Below, piece by piece: positions 43,313-53,436 of a DNA stretch of 64,000 bases (positions are counted from its first letter, which is position 1; every line of letters starts with the position of its first letter). A program made the position numbers and the translations under genes. The notes below the pieces were generated by a model. It was given only the letters and a program-made list of their open reading frames with translations. It was not told the DNA's origin and searched no databases. The stretch is from Spirosoma sp. SC4-14 (GTDB lineage: Bacteria > Bacteroidota > Bacteroidia > Cytophagales > Spirosomataceae): NCBI RefSeq assembly GCF_037201965.1, contig NZ_CP147518.1, positions 6,441,001 through 6,505,000 on the forward strand. Reading direction: 5' to 3'.

Positions 43313-44740
43313 ATGAAGAACGACAAACGGGCGACTTCATCAGAGAACAACGGGTTAAACTCCCGCCGGTCTTTCCTGAAGACACTCGGTATTGCCGGTA
43401 CAGCCGCTGCCGCAGCACCAGCCGCACTGGCAGAAGCCAAAAGCTCTCCCGTACCTCAGTACCTGAATTTGATCAAGAATCACGCGAGCACAGCCGCCAA
43501 CGACAGAGTTCGTATTGCTCTCATCGGTACCGGAGGCATGGGAATCGGCGATACGCAAACGGCCCTGATGGTCGATGGCGTTGAGATGGTTGCCGCCTGC
43601 GACCTGTATGATGGCCGGTTGCGCCGGGCCAAAGAACTCTGGGGCGATCAGCTACCGGTTACCAAAGATTACCGCGAGATTTTGGAACGCAGCGATGTCG
43701 ATGCCATCATTAACGGCACGACCGACCACTGGCACGAGAAAATTTCGACTGATGCTATGCGCAAGGGCAAACACGTGTATTGCGAAAAGCCCATGGTGCA
43801 AAAGTTTGAAGATGGCCATACGCTGATCAAGGTGTCCAAAGAAACGGGCAAGGTCTTTCAGGTTGGTAGCCAGTTTGCCAGTTCGTTACTCATTGCCAAA
43901 GCACGTGAGCTTCTGAAAGCAGGCGACATTGGTGAGCTGGTGTTTGCCGAAGCCATTTATGACCGTCATAGTGCTATGGGGGCCTGGCAATATTCGATTC
44001 CACCCGATGCATCACCCCAAACCGTCGATTGGGACACGTATCTGGGTAGTGCGCCCAAACGCCCCTGGGACCCGCTCCGTTTCTTCCGTTGGCGGAACTA
44101 CACCGATTATGGTACGGGTATTGCAGGCGATCTGTACGTTCACCTGCTCACCTCGCTACACTGCGTTACGGGGTCGAAAGGTCCAACCCGCGTGTATTCG
44201 ACGGGCGGCACCCGCTACTGGAAAGACGGTCGCGATGTGCCCGACATTCAACTGAGTATCTACGATTATCCCAAAACAGCCGAACATCCAGAATTCAATC
44301 TGACAACCCGCTCCAACTTTGTTGATGGTGGTGGTGGCAATTATCTCGTACGGATTGTGGGCACCGAAGGCGACCTGTCGCTCGGTTTCGATTCGCTGAC
44401 GGTTCACCGCAACAAATTCCCCAAAGCACCGGGGATGTCGATTGATAATTTCCCGAAAGATCAGAAGGAACTCTTCATTAAGGAGTACGCCAAAATGTAT
44501 CCACCGCATCCCGAGCTGGAAGGTCCGAAGGAATTCAAGTATTCGTTCCCTAAAGACTATAAAGGCGATCGGTACGAGCATTTTTCCAACTTCTTCAACT
44601 CCATTCGAACGGGTGCGCCCAACGTTGAAGATGCTACATTTGGCTTACGGGCCTGCGGACCAACGCAGTGTGGCAATATCAGCTATGCGCAGAAAAAAGC
44701 CATTAGCTGGGACCCAATCAACATGAAGATTCTGGGTTAG
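43313..44740 (+). CDS. Gfo/Idh/MocA-family oxidoreductase with Tat signal
   Basis: This 475-aa protein begins with a twin-arginine signal (NSRRSFLKTLGIAGTAAAAAP). A Rossmann domain (about 60-180; RIALIGTGGMGIGD and VAACDLYDGRLRRAKE) with the family motif EKPMVQ in HVYCEKPM follows, then the alpha/beta substrate domain (GDIGELVFAEAIYDR). Members oxidise or epimerise sugars with tightly bound NAD(P). Tat export of the folded protein to the periplasm is typical of Bacteroidota/Planctomycetes homologues. It is convergent with the GH106-like gene. Confidence 0.94.
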   Translation: MKNDKRATSSENNGLNSRRSFLKTLGIAGTAAAAAPAALAEAKSSPVPQYLNLIKNHASTAANDRVRIALIGTGGMGIGDTQTALMVDGVEMVAACDLYDGRLRRAKELWGDQLPVTKDYREILERSDVDAIINGTTDHWHEKISTDAMRKGKHVYCEKPMVQKFEDGHTLIKVSKETGKVFQVGSQFASSLLIAKARELLKAGDIGELVFAEAIYDRHSAMGAWQYSIPPDASPQTVDWDTYLGSAPKRPWDPLRFFRWRNYTDYGTGIAGDLYVHLLTSLHCVTGSKGPTRVYSTGGTRYWKDGRDVPDIQLSIYDYPKTAEHPEFNLTTRSNFVDGGGGNYLVRIVGTEGDLSLGFDSLTVHRNKFPKAPGMSIDNFPKDQKELFIKEYAKMYPPHPELEGPKEFKYSFPKDYKGDRYEHFSNFFNSIRTGAPNVEDATFGLRACGPTQCGNISYAQKKAISWDPINMKILG

Positions 44741-44747
44741 TCATTGA

Positions 44748-44800
44748 TCATAAAGTCATTGGTCATTTGAAAAACACTCAAATGACCAATGACTTTATGA
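44748..44800. terminator. Bidirectional terminator, 23-bp perfect stem
   Basis: Arms 44748-44770 and 44778-44800 are perfectly complementary over 23 bp with loop AAAACAC. It lies between convergent genes and abuts the stop codon of the GH106-like gene at 44801-44803. The arm sequence (AAAGTCATTGGTCATTTGA) resembles the GTCATTGG hairpins found elsewhere in the window, near 9700. Confidence 0.85.
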
Positions 44801-47800
44801 CTAAAACAAGGTTTTCAGCACAGCCGATTGTAGGGTAACGGGCCCAATCAGGCCCGATTCCAGCAATGGTGAGTCTTTGTTGTAATGTTGCCAGGTTGCG
44901 AATGTTATGCGGCCACCAGTTGGTTTTGGTTTACCCTGCTGATACCAGTCGGGTAATTTTTCGATAGCCCCATTGCTCAAACTCGCAAAACCACTGGCTC
45001 CGCCACCGGGGGTGTAGGTAGCTTCTTCGGGCAACGATTCGTCGCCAATGAGCCGGTTTGGCCATAGATTCGTCACTCTGATTTCTAGAGTATTCGTTCC
45101 TGCTTTTGCGGCATCGGTAATATCGACCCGGTAGGGCCGCGCCCACAATATTCCGAGGTTTTTTCCATTAACCAGCACTTCAGCAATAACTTCTACCTGC
45201 CCTAAATCCAGCCACAGACGCTTGTTGGAAGCCAACTGACGGGCCGAAACCGACACGGTTTGCCGATAGACTGCAGTGCCCGAAAAGTGCTTTACTCCGC
45301 TATCGGTATGCTTATGCAACGATGCAAGCTCAGGTAATGTGATTGTGGCCGGAGCACCTAAATCTGGCGGAAAGTTAACCTGCCATGGACCTTTTAGGTC
45401 AACAGGTTTACCCAAATCCGTTATCTGGAACGCCGTTTCATGACCAGCCTGGTCACGAGTTGTGTATCGACCATCCTGCCAGATAAGTAACGCGGCTTTT
45501 GTTGTACCAGCTAGTTCTACAGGGTGACGTTCCTGCTGGCTGGCAATAACGTTAGTAGCCAGTTGCCGAATGCGCGACTCATTGAACACTTCCCGGAATA
45601 CGTGTGGCGGTGTCATATCGCCGTTATAGTACGACGCCCCTTCGTGCAGGTATGCCTGACCCACTCCCGGATGAACAATTGTTCCGTTGCTTTTTCCCTG
45701 CTGGATTAGTTTGCCATTGACAAAAACCGATGGTGCGCCATCCTGATAAACGAGGGCAATATGGCTCCAGCCCGAAATGGCCGTTGGAGCAGCCAGTATA
45801 AATACTGGTTTCCCGGCTCCATGTTGCCACACAGCCACACCGTTTCGGCCCACGGCTAGTCCGCACGTATCGTGACCGTTGCCATATAGACCGTTGCCCG
45901 ACGGCGGATAAATTGTATAATAATCCGTCCACGGGTGGGCAATGGTATCCATAAAGTTACGGGTACTTAACATCACGTTCAGCTCAGGTTTGGCCCAGAA
46001 CGCAATTGTAAAGTTATTCGTAAGGTCTTTGTAGAGTGTCCGGTCAACCGACGGAAACGGTTTGGTGGTTAACACGGGTTTGTTGTTCTGAAGCACCGAT
46101 TGAATACGCCTACTCGCAGCAGGCGACCGGAAAACCACGAACACAGAGCCCGATGGATCGATATGTACGGGTAACCGCATCCGCCCATCGGCCGATTCAT
46201 AAAGCGAAACCGGACTAATCTGTCCAGTATTGGCATTCCAGAATTCTGGCAGACGGCCATCAATTCGAAACGTGCAGACCAGTTCTTCAGAAGTCCGGCG
46301 CTGATTTGCCAGAAAATACAGATCCGTTGTGCCAACTCGCCGATGGATATACGTAATGGGAGCATCGCCAGACCGCGACGATACCTCAAAATCAGGTTTT
46401 ACCTTTAATTTCTCCAAGACAACAGTCAGCGGAATTCCCCAATAAACGCGTCCGTTGCCAGACAGATGTTCGGTAACCGTAATGCCATCGATTGTTCCCC
46501 AGAGCTCATCAACGATCTGTTTAAATTCCAGATCACCGGCTGTATAGCCGCGTAGCCCAGGTGTCCGCTCGGGCTTTGCTCCAACCAGACATAAGCCCTG
46601 CCGAACAAATTCGCGAAGTTTCTGGGCTAGCTCCAGCGTAATGGTCTTCTGATCCTGAAGTATCAGAACCTGATAGCTCATGCCATCGGGCAACACAAGG
46701 CGGTTGTTATTGACTTTAGCCCGATTCAGGAGCACTTCGGCATTAATCAGGTCATAGTCGTAGCCCTGCGGTGGTGCCGGATTGAGTTCATCGGGACTCA
46801 CGCTGGTATAGACCCCACCCGACTCGCCCGTAAAGTAAGCCAGATCGGCTACAAACAGCCCTTGCTGAAGTAAATATTGACACCGCGACAGGTATTGAAT
46901 CCAGCTTGTTCCAACCGGCCACCAGGTAGTGGTTCGGTCGAAGTGAATGCCCCAGGGGCCCATTGTCATACCCGGCACAGCCGACGGATGCGGCTGATGT
47001 GCATACCGATGAAAAATGATTCGGTTGAGCCCCTGCGTAAAGTATTTGTCGCCGGTAGCTTTCATGGCAAACGGGTACTCCTGCCAGCGCGACGATTCGG
47101 GCTCACCCGTAAAAGCTTCGGCCCCAACTACCTGTGGTTTTCCATCGCCTTTACCATTCGTATGAGCAATGGATGCAGCCAGTTTGGTGGTTCGGCGCAT
47201 GGTCCAGTTGTTCTGAAACAATGTAGACAAACCATTCCAGAACTCACCCATGTTAACATCCATCCGGGCTCCAATCTGCATTTCCTCCATTGGCCCCCGG
47301 TCGTAGGGTTCCGCATAGGCAATAATCTGGTGCTGGTGGCATAAGTCGGTGAACTGACCATAGTAGTTATCGGCCATCAGATTGGCCTGGGTCCGGCGGA
47401 AATCCCACAAAAACCGTTCGGTCGTGTCAACATTTTCCACTACCCGGCCCGTCAATGCAGGCAAATAGCTAATCAGGTCGTATCCTGCCCGATTTCGAAA
47501 CTCCTGCGGAAATTCGGCAGTCCAGTTCTGCATACCAATTTCATACGAGTCGATCAGCAACCCAACCTTGCCTTTCTGGGCCAGTGGGCCCAGCGTTGGC
47601 AACAGATTTTCCATCATCTTATTAAAATGAAACACGATGGCGGCTTTGCTGTATTTATCGCATTCGAGCCCAATGCCCGTGTCGGGAGCCGAACGGTTCA
47701 GCGCACCCAACGGAGTAAAACCAATTCGCAGAATCGTCCACTGTCCAGTCGGCGCATTCCAGGTCAGTTTACCCTCTTTATCCATCTGCGACGTAAGATC

Positions 47801-48889
47801 CACCACAGAACCCAGCCTGATAGCCATAGCATTCAAATTAGCCGATGCTGGTGTCACGTCTACCCCATTGAAGGTTTTATTCGTTTTCTTTCGCCAGTCG
47901 GTCAGTTTCGCTATAGCCGACAATCGCAATTGCGTAAGATTCCAGGTCCCACTGGGCAAAACCAGTCGAAAAAAGCGGGCTTTCGTAGCGGGAAACTCCT
48001 GGATAACAAGGTCATAATCGCCCGAACGACCCAGATTCCCATTCGTGAATTTCTTAAAATTCACACCATCGTCCGACGCTTCCACCGCGAACGACGGCCC
48101 TCCCCCAAAGCCGCCCTGCCCGCCCAATGGCGCACTAACGGCTACGGGTTTAGCCAGAAAGGTAAGGGAACGCGCGTCAAAAGGTTCGTTAAACTCTAGC
48201 TGCAAATAAGCCGGTTTACCCTCTTCGGAAGGCCGAACAACCACACCCTGACTCTTCTCGCCACTTAATTGCTGCAAGTCGACGGAAGCATTACTGACCG
48301 TGGCTTTACTCACCAACGCTTGCAGAGGCTTTTCGCCCGGCAGCGACGGAAATGCCAGCACGCACACATCGCGGTAATAACCGAGCCGGGTTAGGGGCTT
48401 AGGCAGTGAGATAGTCGCCGAATTACCGCCCGTTATGTAGGTTTCGCTCCAGCATACGTCCTGCATAGCCAGCTCGGGAGTGATCCAGGGCCCTCCGCTC
48501 GACGACCAGCCCGGACAATTGTGCATTGTAAACTCCAGTCCCAGACGTCCGGCTTCCTTGATGGTGTGCTCTTTCAGCCTCAACCATTCCGGACTCAGAT
48601 ACTGGAGTGGTCCTTTAGGTATGCCTGTTCCGGCATCGAAATTCTGAAATCCACCCAGGCCAATCTGCTTCATAGCCTCCAGGTCGCGTGTGATACCATC
48701 GGCCGTTACATTGCCATTCATCCAGTGCCACCACGTTTGCGGGCGAGCCGATGCGGGCGGATTCAGAAAGTTTTCGGCCAAAGGTCCTGCCAGAGCTTGC
48801 TGGCTATTCATTTGCACAATACCCGACGGCGTAATCAGGGCAACCAGCCCCGCAGCAGAGCTATTTTTCAGAAACGTGCGTCTCTTCAT
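44801..48889 (-). CDS. Very large glycoside hydrolase, GH106 alpha-L-rhamnosidase-like
   Basis: The start is taken as ATG 48889, giving a Tat-like signal (MKRRTFLKNSSAAGLVALI); the longer frame starts at TTG. The 1362-aa protein opens with the GH106 N-terminal pattern (PPASARPQTWWHWMNGNVTADGITRDLEAMKQIGLGGF broken here into its recognisable parts TWWHWMNGN and GITRDLEAMKQIGLGG). A catalytic domain follows, then a LamG/concanavalin-like insert (about 970-1130, NFTIAFWAKPELNVM), and a C-terminal galactose-binding-like domain (LWLDLGQVEVIAEVLVNGKN). GH106 enzymes release rhamnose from pectic rhamnogalacturonan. The exact substrate is not determined. Confidence 0.88.
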   Translation of the reverse strand: MKRRTFLKNSSAAGLVALITPSGIVQMNSQQALAGPLAENFLNPPASARPQTWWHWMNGNVTADGITRDLEAMKQIGLGGFQNFDAGTGIPKGPLQYLSPEWLRLKEHTIKEAGRLGLEFTMHNCPGWSSSGGPWITPELAMQDVCWSETYITGGNSATISLPKPLTRLGYYRDVCVLAFPSLPGEKPLQALVSKATVSNASVDLQQLSGEKSQGVVVRPSEEGKPAYLQLEFNEPFDARSLTFLAKPVAVSAPLGGQGGFGGGPSFAVEASDDGVNFKKFTNGNLGRSGDYDLVIQEFPATKARFFRLVLPSGTWNLTQLRLSAIAKLTDWRKKTNKTFNGVDVTPASANLNAMAIRLGSVVDLTSQMDKEGKLTWNAPTGQWTILRIGFTPLGALNRSAPDTGIGLECDKYSKAAIVFHFNKMMENLLPTLGPLAQKGKVGLLIDSYEIGMQNWTAEFPQEFRNRAGYDLISYLPALTGRVVENVDTTERFLWDFRRTQANLMADNYYGQFTDLCHQHQIIAYAEPYDRGPMEEMQIGARMDVNMGEFWNGLSTLFQNNWTMRRTTKLAASIAHTNGKGDGKPQVVGAEAFTGEPESSRWQEYPFAMKATGDKYFTQGLNRIIFHRYAHQPHPSAVPGMTMGPWGIHFDRTTTWWPVGTSWIQYLSRCQYLLQQGLFVADLAYFTGESGGVYTSVSPDELNPAPPQGYDYDLINAEVLLNRAKVNNNRLVLPDGMSYQVLILQDQKTITLELAQKLREFVRQGLCLVGAKPERTPGLRGYTAGDLEFKQIVDELWGTIDGITVTEHLSGNGRVYWGIPLTVVLEKLKVKPDFEVSSRSGDAPITYIHRRVGTTDLYFLANQRRTSEELVCTFRIDGRLPEFWNANTGQISPVSLYESADGRMRLPVHIDPSGSVFVVFRSPAASRRIQSVLQNNKPVLTTKPFPSVDRTLYKDLTNNFTIAFWAKPELNVMLSTRNFMDTIAHPWTDYYTIYPPSGNGLYGNGHDTCGLAVGRNGVAVWQHGAGKPVFILAAPTAISGWSHIALVYQDGAPSVFVNGKLIQQGKSNGTIVHPGVGQAYLHEGASYYNGDMTPPHVFREVFNESRIRQLATNVIASQQERHPVELAGTTKAALLIWQDGRYTTRDQAGHETAFQITDLGKPVDLKGPWQVNFPPDLGAPATITLPELASLHKHTDSGVKHFSGTAVYRQTVSVSARQLASNKRLWLDLGQVEVIAEVLVNGKNLGILWARPYRVDITDAAKAGTNTLEIRVTNLWPNRLIGDESLPEEATYTPGGGASGFASLSNGAIEKLPDWYQQGKPKPTGGRITFATWQHYNKDSPLLESGLIGPVTLQSAVLKTLF

Positions 48890-49134
48890 GAACAAACTAT
48901 CGACTAGGTTAAGCGAGGTATTTATCGTGTACGGTTATACTGACCTGCGAAAATCACAATCACAAATCCAAATATTGCCAATTTGCCGCTATGCACCATC
49001 ATGTACTTTCCTAGTCAATCGCCTTTTCTGTAAAAAATACACAATGACCCTTGTTAATTGTATATTCTGGTCGTAAAAATCGATATAATAAATTGCAGAT
49101 AATCAATATATTTATAAAGCAAATTAACCAATAT

Positions 49135-50832
49135 ATGAAATATAATTTTACCTTCCTTATGAGAGCCAGCATAAAATTACTAATGATCTTTATTCTTAGT
49201 CCGGCTCTGCTACTGGCTCAAAGCAAAAAAACTGGGCCTTCGAACGATAAGCTGGCCCAGCTAAAACGAGAAGCAATTAGTGCTATTGATCAACGTAAAG
49301 ATCAGGCCCAGCAAATCAACGATATGCTGTTCAGCTTTGCCGAACTAGGCTTTCAGGAAGTAGAGTCGCTTAATTACCTGACGTCGATTCTGGAAAAAGA
49401 GGGCTTTACAATACAAAAAGGTATTGCGGGGATGCCTACAGCCTGGATTGCCACCTGGGGATCGGGCAAACCCATGATTGCTATTGGTTCCGATGTCGAC
49501 TGCATTCCGAAGGCTAGTCAGAAGCCAGGAGTGGCCTATAAAGACCCCATTGTAGAAGGTGCGCCGGGGCATGGCGAAGGCCATAATTCGGGACAGGCAC
49601 TCAATATTGTGGCAGCCCTGACGGTAAAGCAATTGATGGAGAAGAACAAACTATCGGGCACACTGATGCTCTGGCCGGGGGTAGCCGAAGAGCTGCTGGG
49701 GGCTAAGGCATTCTACGTACGCGATGGATATTTTAAAAACGTAGATGCCTGCATTTTCACGCATGTAGCCGATAATCTGAGTGTTTCCTATGGCGATGCG
49801 GGCTATAATGGTATGATTTCCGTAAAATTTTCATTCGAAGGTCAGGCGGCTCACGCTGCGGGCGCTCCCTGGCGCGGACGAAGCGCGCTGGATGCGGTCG
49901 AACTAATGAACATCGGCTGGAACTTCCGACGCGAACATCTCGAACTCACACAACGATCGCATTATGTAATTTCCGATGGTGGCGACCAGCCAAACGTTGT
50001 GCCTTCCAAAGCGTCGGTGTGGTATTATTTCCGGGAACGATCGTATCCGAAAATCAAGGCACTTTACGAAAAAGGCATAAAGATGGCCGAAGGAGCCGCC
50101 ATGATGACCGACACCAAATTTACCTACGAAATTCTGGGATCGGCCTGGCCGGGACATTTTAACAAGCCTATAGCCGAAACCATGTATAAAAACATTAAAC
50201 AGATTGGCCTGCCAACCTGGTCGGCAGAAGACCAGATGCTGGCTATGGCGACGCAAAAAGAGCTGCAATCGCCCAAACGCGAGGGACTGGCCATGAAACT
50301 GGATACCATTGGCACACCCATTCCGACGGCACCTACACTGATGATGGGCGGACAAAATATGGTTCCGTTGACAGGAGGGTCCGACGACATTTCAGATATT
50401 TCGTGGGCCGTACCAACGGTTGTGCTCCTCTATCCGTCGAACATTCCGGGGTTGCCTGGACACCACTGGTCCGACGCCATTTCGATGGCTACCCCTATTG
50501 CCCACAAAGGCGTGGTAGCTGGCGCTAAAGTTGAGGCCATGACGCTACTCGATCTGCTAATGAAACCCGAAATCATTCAGGAAGCCAGGGCGTATTATAC
50601 CGACGAACAAACGAAAGAAACGAAATATCAGCCGTTGATTTCATCGAAAGAGATTCCGGCTATTTATTTGAATCAGAAAACCATGACCGAATTCAAGCCC
50701 AAACTGGAGAAGTATTACTACGATCCGACTAAATACAAGACCTATCTGGAACAACTTGGCATCAAATATCCAACACTCCGCAACGACCAGCGTACCGATC
50801 TGGAAAAGAAAGCTGAAAGTAAAGGCAAATAG
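49135..50832 (+). CDS. Secreted M20-family amidohydrolase, AbgB-like
   Basis: The start is set at ATG 49135, which gives a signal peptide ending LLLAQ; ATG 49159 is equally possible, and the longer frame starts at TTG. The 565-aa protein has M20 peptidase metal-site motifs: AIGSDVDCIP, GHGEGHNSGQALNIVAAL, PGVAEELLGAKAF (catalytic Glu pair) and the late GLPGHHWSD. The lid insertion GQAAHAAGAPWRGRSALDAVELMN is typical of AbgB. The family cleaves aminoacyl or acyl amides, such as p-aminobenzoyl-glutamate or N-acyl amino acids. Export suggests an extracytoplasmic peptide or amide substrate. Confidence 0.9.
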   Translation: MKYNFTFLMRASIKLLMIFILSPALLLAQSKKTGPSNDKLAQLKREAISAIDQRKDQAQQINDMLFSFAELGFQEVESLNYLTSILEKEGFTIQKGIAGMPTAWIATWGSGKPMIAIGSDVDCIPKASQKPGVAYKDPIVEGAPGHGEGHNSGQALNIVAALTVKQLMEKNKLSGTLMLWPGVAEELLGAKAFYVRDGYFKNVDACIFTHVADNLSVSYGDAGYNGMISVKFSFEGQAAHAAGAPWRGRSALDAVELMNIGWNFRREHLELTQRSHYVISDGGDQPNVVPSKASVWYYFRERSYPKIKALYEKGIKMAEGAAMMTDTKFTYEILGSAWPGHFNKPIAETMYKNIKQIGLPTWSAEDQMLAMATQKELQSPKREGLAMKLDTIGTPIPTAPTLMMGGQNMVPLTGGSDDISDISWAVPTVVLLYPSNIPGLPGHHWSDAISMATPIAHKGVVAGAKVEAMTLLDLLMKPEIIQEARAYYTDEQTKETKYQPLISSKEIPAIYLNQKTMTEFKPKLEKYYYDPTKYKTYLEQLGIKYPTLRNDQRTDLEKKAESKGK

Positions 50833-50856
50833 AAACAATTGAGCCTTTTACCAGTC

Positions 50857-50893
50857 CGGTTCGATTGCTATACGACTGATAGCAATCGAACCG
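50857..50893. terminator. Bidirectional terminator hairpin
   Basis: CGGTTCGATTGCTAT (50857-50871) is the exact reverse complement of ATAGCAATCGAACCG (50879-50893), with a 7-nt loop. It lies between the convergent AbgB-like and plug-domain genes. Confidence 0.8.
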
Positions 50894-50902
50894 ATTTCGT
50901 TT

Positions 50903-53362
50903 TTACTCGACCAGAACAGTTTGCCGACCTATGCCGACCTGACCGCTGAAGGAACTACCCTCAGCCCGTAATCGCAGCTTAGTTTTTGAATCAGAGGTAA
51001 AAAACGATATTGTAGCTTTCCCTTCCGAATCAGTCTGAATCATAGGCTCCCAAAAAAGCGTTGTCCGATAATCGGGCCGTACGTGTTCGGGCTTACTGAC
51101 CTCATAACGGGGCGCGTAGAATTCACGAATGGGCGCATAGCCGGGTAGTTTAGCGACCAACGTTCCGGGCGTAATGTCTTTAGAGAAATCGTAATTCGAG
51201 CCTCCGCGCTTGGTCAATATCGAAATAACACCTCCCGAGGCCCGCGACCCGTAAATGGCCGCCGAGGCCCCTTTTAGCACATCGACCCGGTCAACATCCT
51301 GTACCGGAATGCTGGTTACCATTTGCAAGTCGACGGGTATCCCGTCCAGAACAAACAATGGCGCAACGATTCCGTTAAAATTGGCAGCACCGCGAATCTG
51401 AACCTGGGCATTCATTCCCGAACCAATCACCTGCACCCCCGCAATTTTCCCCTGAATCACATCCAGAACTGTCATTCGTCCTGATGTACTGATGGGATCA
51501 AATTTTATACTGGCATCGGGCGTACCATAAATTACTCTTGAATCGCGCTCTTCGTATTTTTTAGCTTTCACGGTTACCGATTGCAGCAAAACTTCACCAT
51601 TTTGCCGAATCTGTCGTTCAATTTCCTGATATTCCCTTGTTCGTCTAATAAATTCGGCCCATTCATTGGCCTCAAATGTCACCGCGTTATAAGGAATTCG
51701 GGTAAGGGTAACGGTTGGCTTCAGTAGCTGATCGAGCGAAATAACGAGGTCCCGATTAGCCTTTCCTTTTATGCCCTGAATAAAGACTTTCGTTGTGTCG
51801 GTAAAATCCAGGTCATACATACTAAAATACCCCAGCTCGTTGGTTTCGCCCATCAGAAACTCACGAGTGCTATCCTGCCGGAAAATCACAAAGGTCAGTT
51901 TTACTTTTTCGCGAATGTCTTTCTGATTAGGCCGTACTACCCGCCCGGTTAACGATAGCCCCTGCTCAACCGGGTAGTTATTGGTAGGGATCGTTCCAGA
52001 CAGAACGTCATTCCAGATAAAACGTCGCCATCCCTGTGTCATCAACAACAGATCCAGTTTAATCAAACGGTCGGCGTGCGTCGGATTGAAGTACTGATCA
52101 GGTTGTTCAATTGAGCCGGTCAGGTCAGAAGACAGCAACAGATGTGAGACAATTGTTGCGGTGTTGCTATCGGCCTCGGGCGATAATCGTGCATCGACTA
52201 CCGACAACGATAAATTGGCAGGCACTGGTTTTCCGGCTACAGTTGTTGTAATCGTTACGTCTGCGCGCTCCCGGTTTTTGTATACTGATTTAGCAGAGCT
52301 TAGCGAAACCGAAAGCTGGTCATTTTTAGAGATAAAGACCAGTCGTTCGGCAATTGGCTTGTTGGCGCCGTCGAATAAAGTTAATTGGGCAATCCCTTCG
52401 GGGAAATCAGACCTTGCAAGTTGGACAAGAACGCCTTTTCTGGAAAACGGTACTTTCACAACCTGCACAACGATTCCCCGAGTCTGGGCAAACAGAGTCA
52501 TAGTCGTAGCCGAGTCGGCAGGAGACAGATTATGAAGAATATAAACCCGAATTTTGTCCTTGCTAGACAAGTTATCCACCTGTATAACCGCTCCCTTTGG
52601 CTGAGCTGCCGGTAACGTATAGGCCAGATACGTGTCTTCAGCCTGACGAACATAGGCAGTATAGGTCTGGCCGGTTGCGGGTTTCATGGTAAAATAACCC
52701 ATACCCAAGTGAGTGCTGCTAAAGCCCGTAATCGTATCTTTTCTGGCATTCAGCACAAACCCCTGAATGGAGACACTCATTCCAGACGCGTCAACCGCTT
52801 TAAAGGCAATCCGACTCTCCAGGCCATCGACCAATTGCCCTCCTTCTGGCAAGAATTGTACATCCAGTTGCTCAGGCACAAGGTTCTTAGTCGGACTATT
52901 GCCATCTGGCCGCAGAATGGTAATGGTTTTCGAGAAAAAATACGCTTCCGGAAAATTGCGCATATAGTTCGTATAACCCCGAATCTGATAGGTTCCAGCC
53001 AGTAGGGAATCGGGTAATAGAAGCTGACCAGAGGCAAAGCCGTTCGTTGCCCGAAGCTGCAACTGAACGCGTCGGGTATCAGGGGCTATCAACTCTACAT
53101 ACAACACCCGGCTAACCGAATCGATGGTGTGTGTATTTCCATTAAACAGGTAGCCTTTTAACCAAATTGTCTCTCCCGTCAGATAAGCATCCCGGTCGGT
53201 ATGCAAATAAACTTTCTCGACCGGACGTTGGTGATTGTAGGCCCGGAAACGATCCAGTAATTGTTTGATCAAATCATCGTTATTATTGTATCTAAACGCA
53301 ACGAATACACTAGCAGAAAGCAGTAGCAGGAATCGGGTTGTGTAGGGCATGGTGAGGATCAT
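50903..53362 (-). CDS. MG2-like protein with a TonB plug domain but no barrel
   Basis: This 819-aa protein has a signal peptide (RFLLLLSASVFVAF). Its N-terminal half resembles alpha-2-macroglobulin MG repeats (VEKVYLHTDRDAYLTGETIWLKG broken at KVYLHTDRDAYLTGE, and QIRGYTNYMRNFPEAYFFSK). A TonB-receptor plug-like domain lies near residues 600-720 (VLDVIQGKIAGVQVIG, VQIRGAANFNG, VDVLKGASAAIYGSRASGGV). There is no room for a 22-strand barrel: only about 100 residues follow, with an MG-like sandwich (TTLFWEPMIQTDSEGKATI). Such proteins occur in Bacteroidota and may bind peptides or partner barrels. Function is unknown. Confidence 0.8.
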   Translation of the reverse strand: MILTMPYTTRFLLLLSASVFVAFRYNNNDDLIKQLLDRFRAYNHQRPVEKVYLHTDRDAYLTGETIWLKGYLFNGNTHTIDSVSRVLYVELIAPDTRRVQLQLRATNGFASGQLLLPDSLLAGTYQIRGYTNYMRNFPEAYFFSKTITILRPDGNSPTKNLVPEQLDVQFLPEGGQLVDGLESRIAFKAVDASGMSVSIQGFVLNARKDTITGFSSTHLGMGYFTMKPATGQTYTAYVRQAEDTYLAYTLPAAQPKGAVIQVDNLSSKDKIRVYILHNLSPADSATTMTLFAQTRGIVVQVVKVPFSRKGVLVQLARSDFPEGIAQLTLFDGANKPIAERLVFISKNDQLSVSLSSAKSVYKNRERADVTITTTVAGKPVPANLSLSVVDARLSPEADSNTATIVSHLLLSSDLTGSIEQPDQYFNPTHADRLIKLDLLLMTQGWRRFIWNDVLSGTIPTNNYPVEQGLSLTGRVVRPNQKDIREKVKLTFVIFRQDSTREFLMGETNELGYFSMYDLDFTDTTKVFIQGIKGKANRDLVISLDQLLKPTVTLTRIPYNAVTFEANEWAEFIRRTREYQEIERQIRQNGEVLLQSVTVKAKKYEERDSRVIYGTPDASIKFDPISTSGRMTVLDVIQGKIAGVQVIGSGMNAQVQIRGAANFNGIVAPLFVLDGIPVDLQMVTSIPVQDVDRVDVLKGASAAIYGSRASGGVISILTKRGGSNYDFSKDITPGTLVAKLPGYAPIREFYAPRYEVSKPEHVRPDYRTTLFWEPMIQTDSEGKATISFFTSDSKTKLRLRAEGSSFSGQVGIGRQTVLVE

Positions 53363-53436
53363 AAGATAGGTTTCCGCATTAAGTACCTTTATCGGCCAAA
53401 ACCAGCGACTAATTTAGCGGAAATTTCCTCTTTAGC

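Noticed and set aside
47627..48199. 190-aa plus-strand frame inside the GH106-like gene
   Set aside because: It is antisense to a recognised 1362-aa enzyme and its Arg/Ser/Pro-rich composition is typical of a shadow frame.
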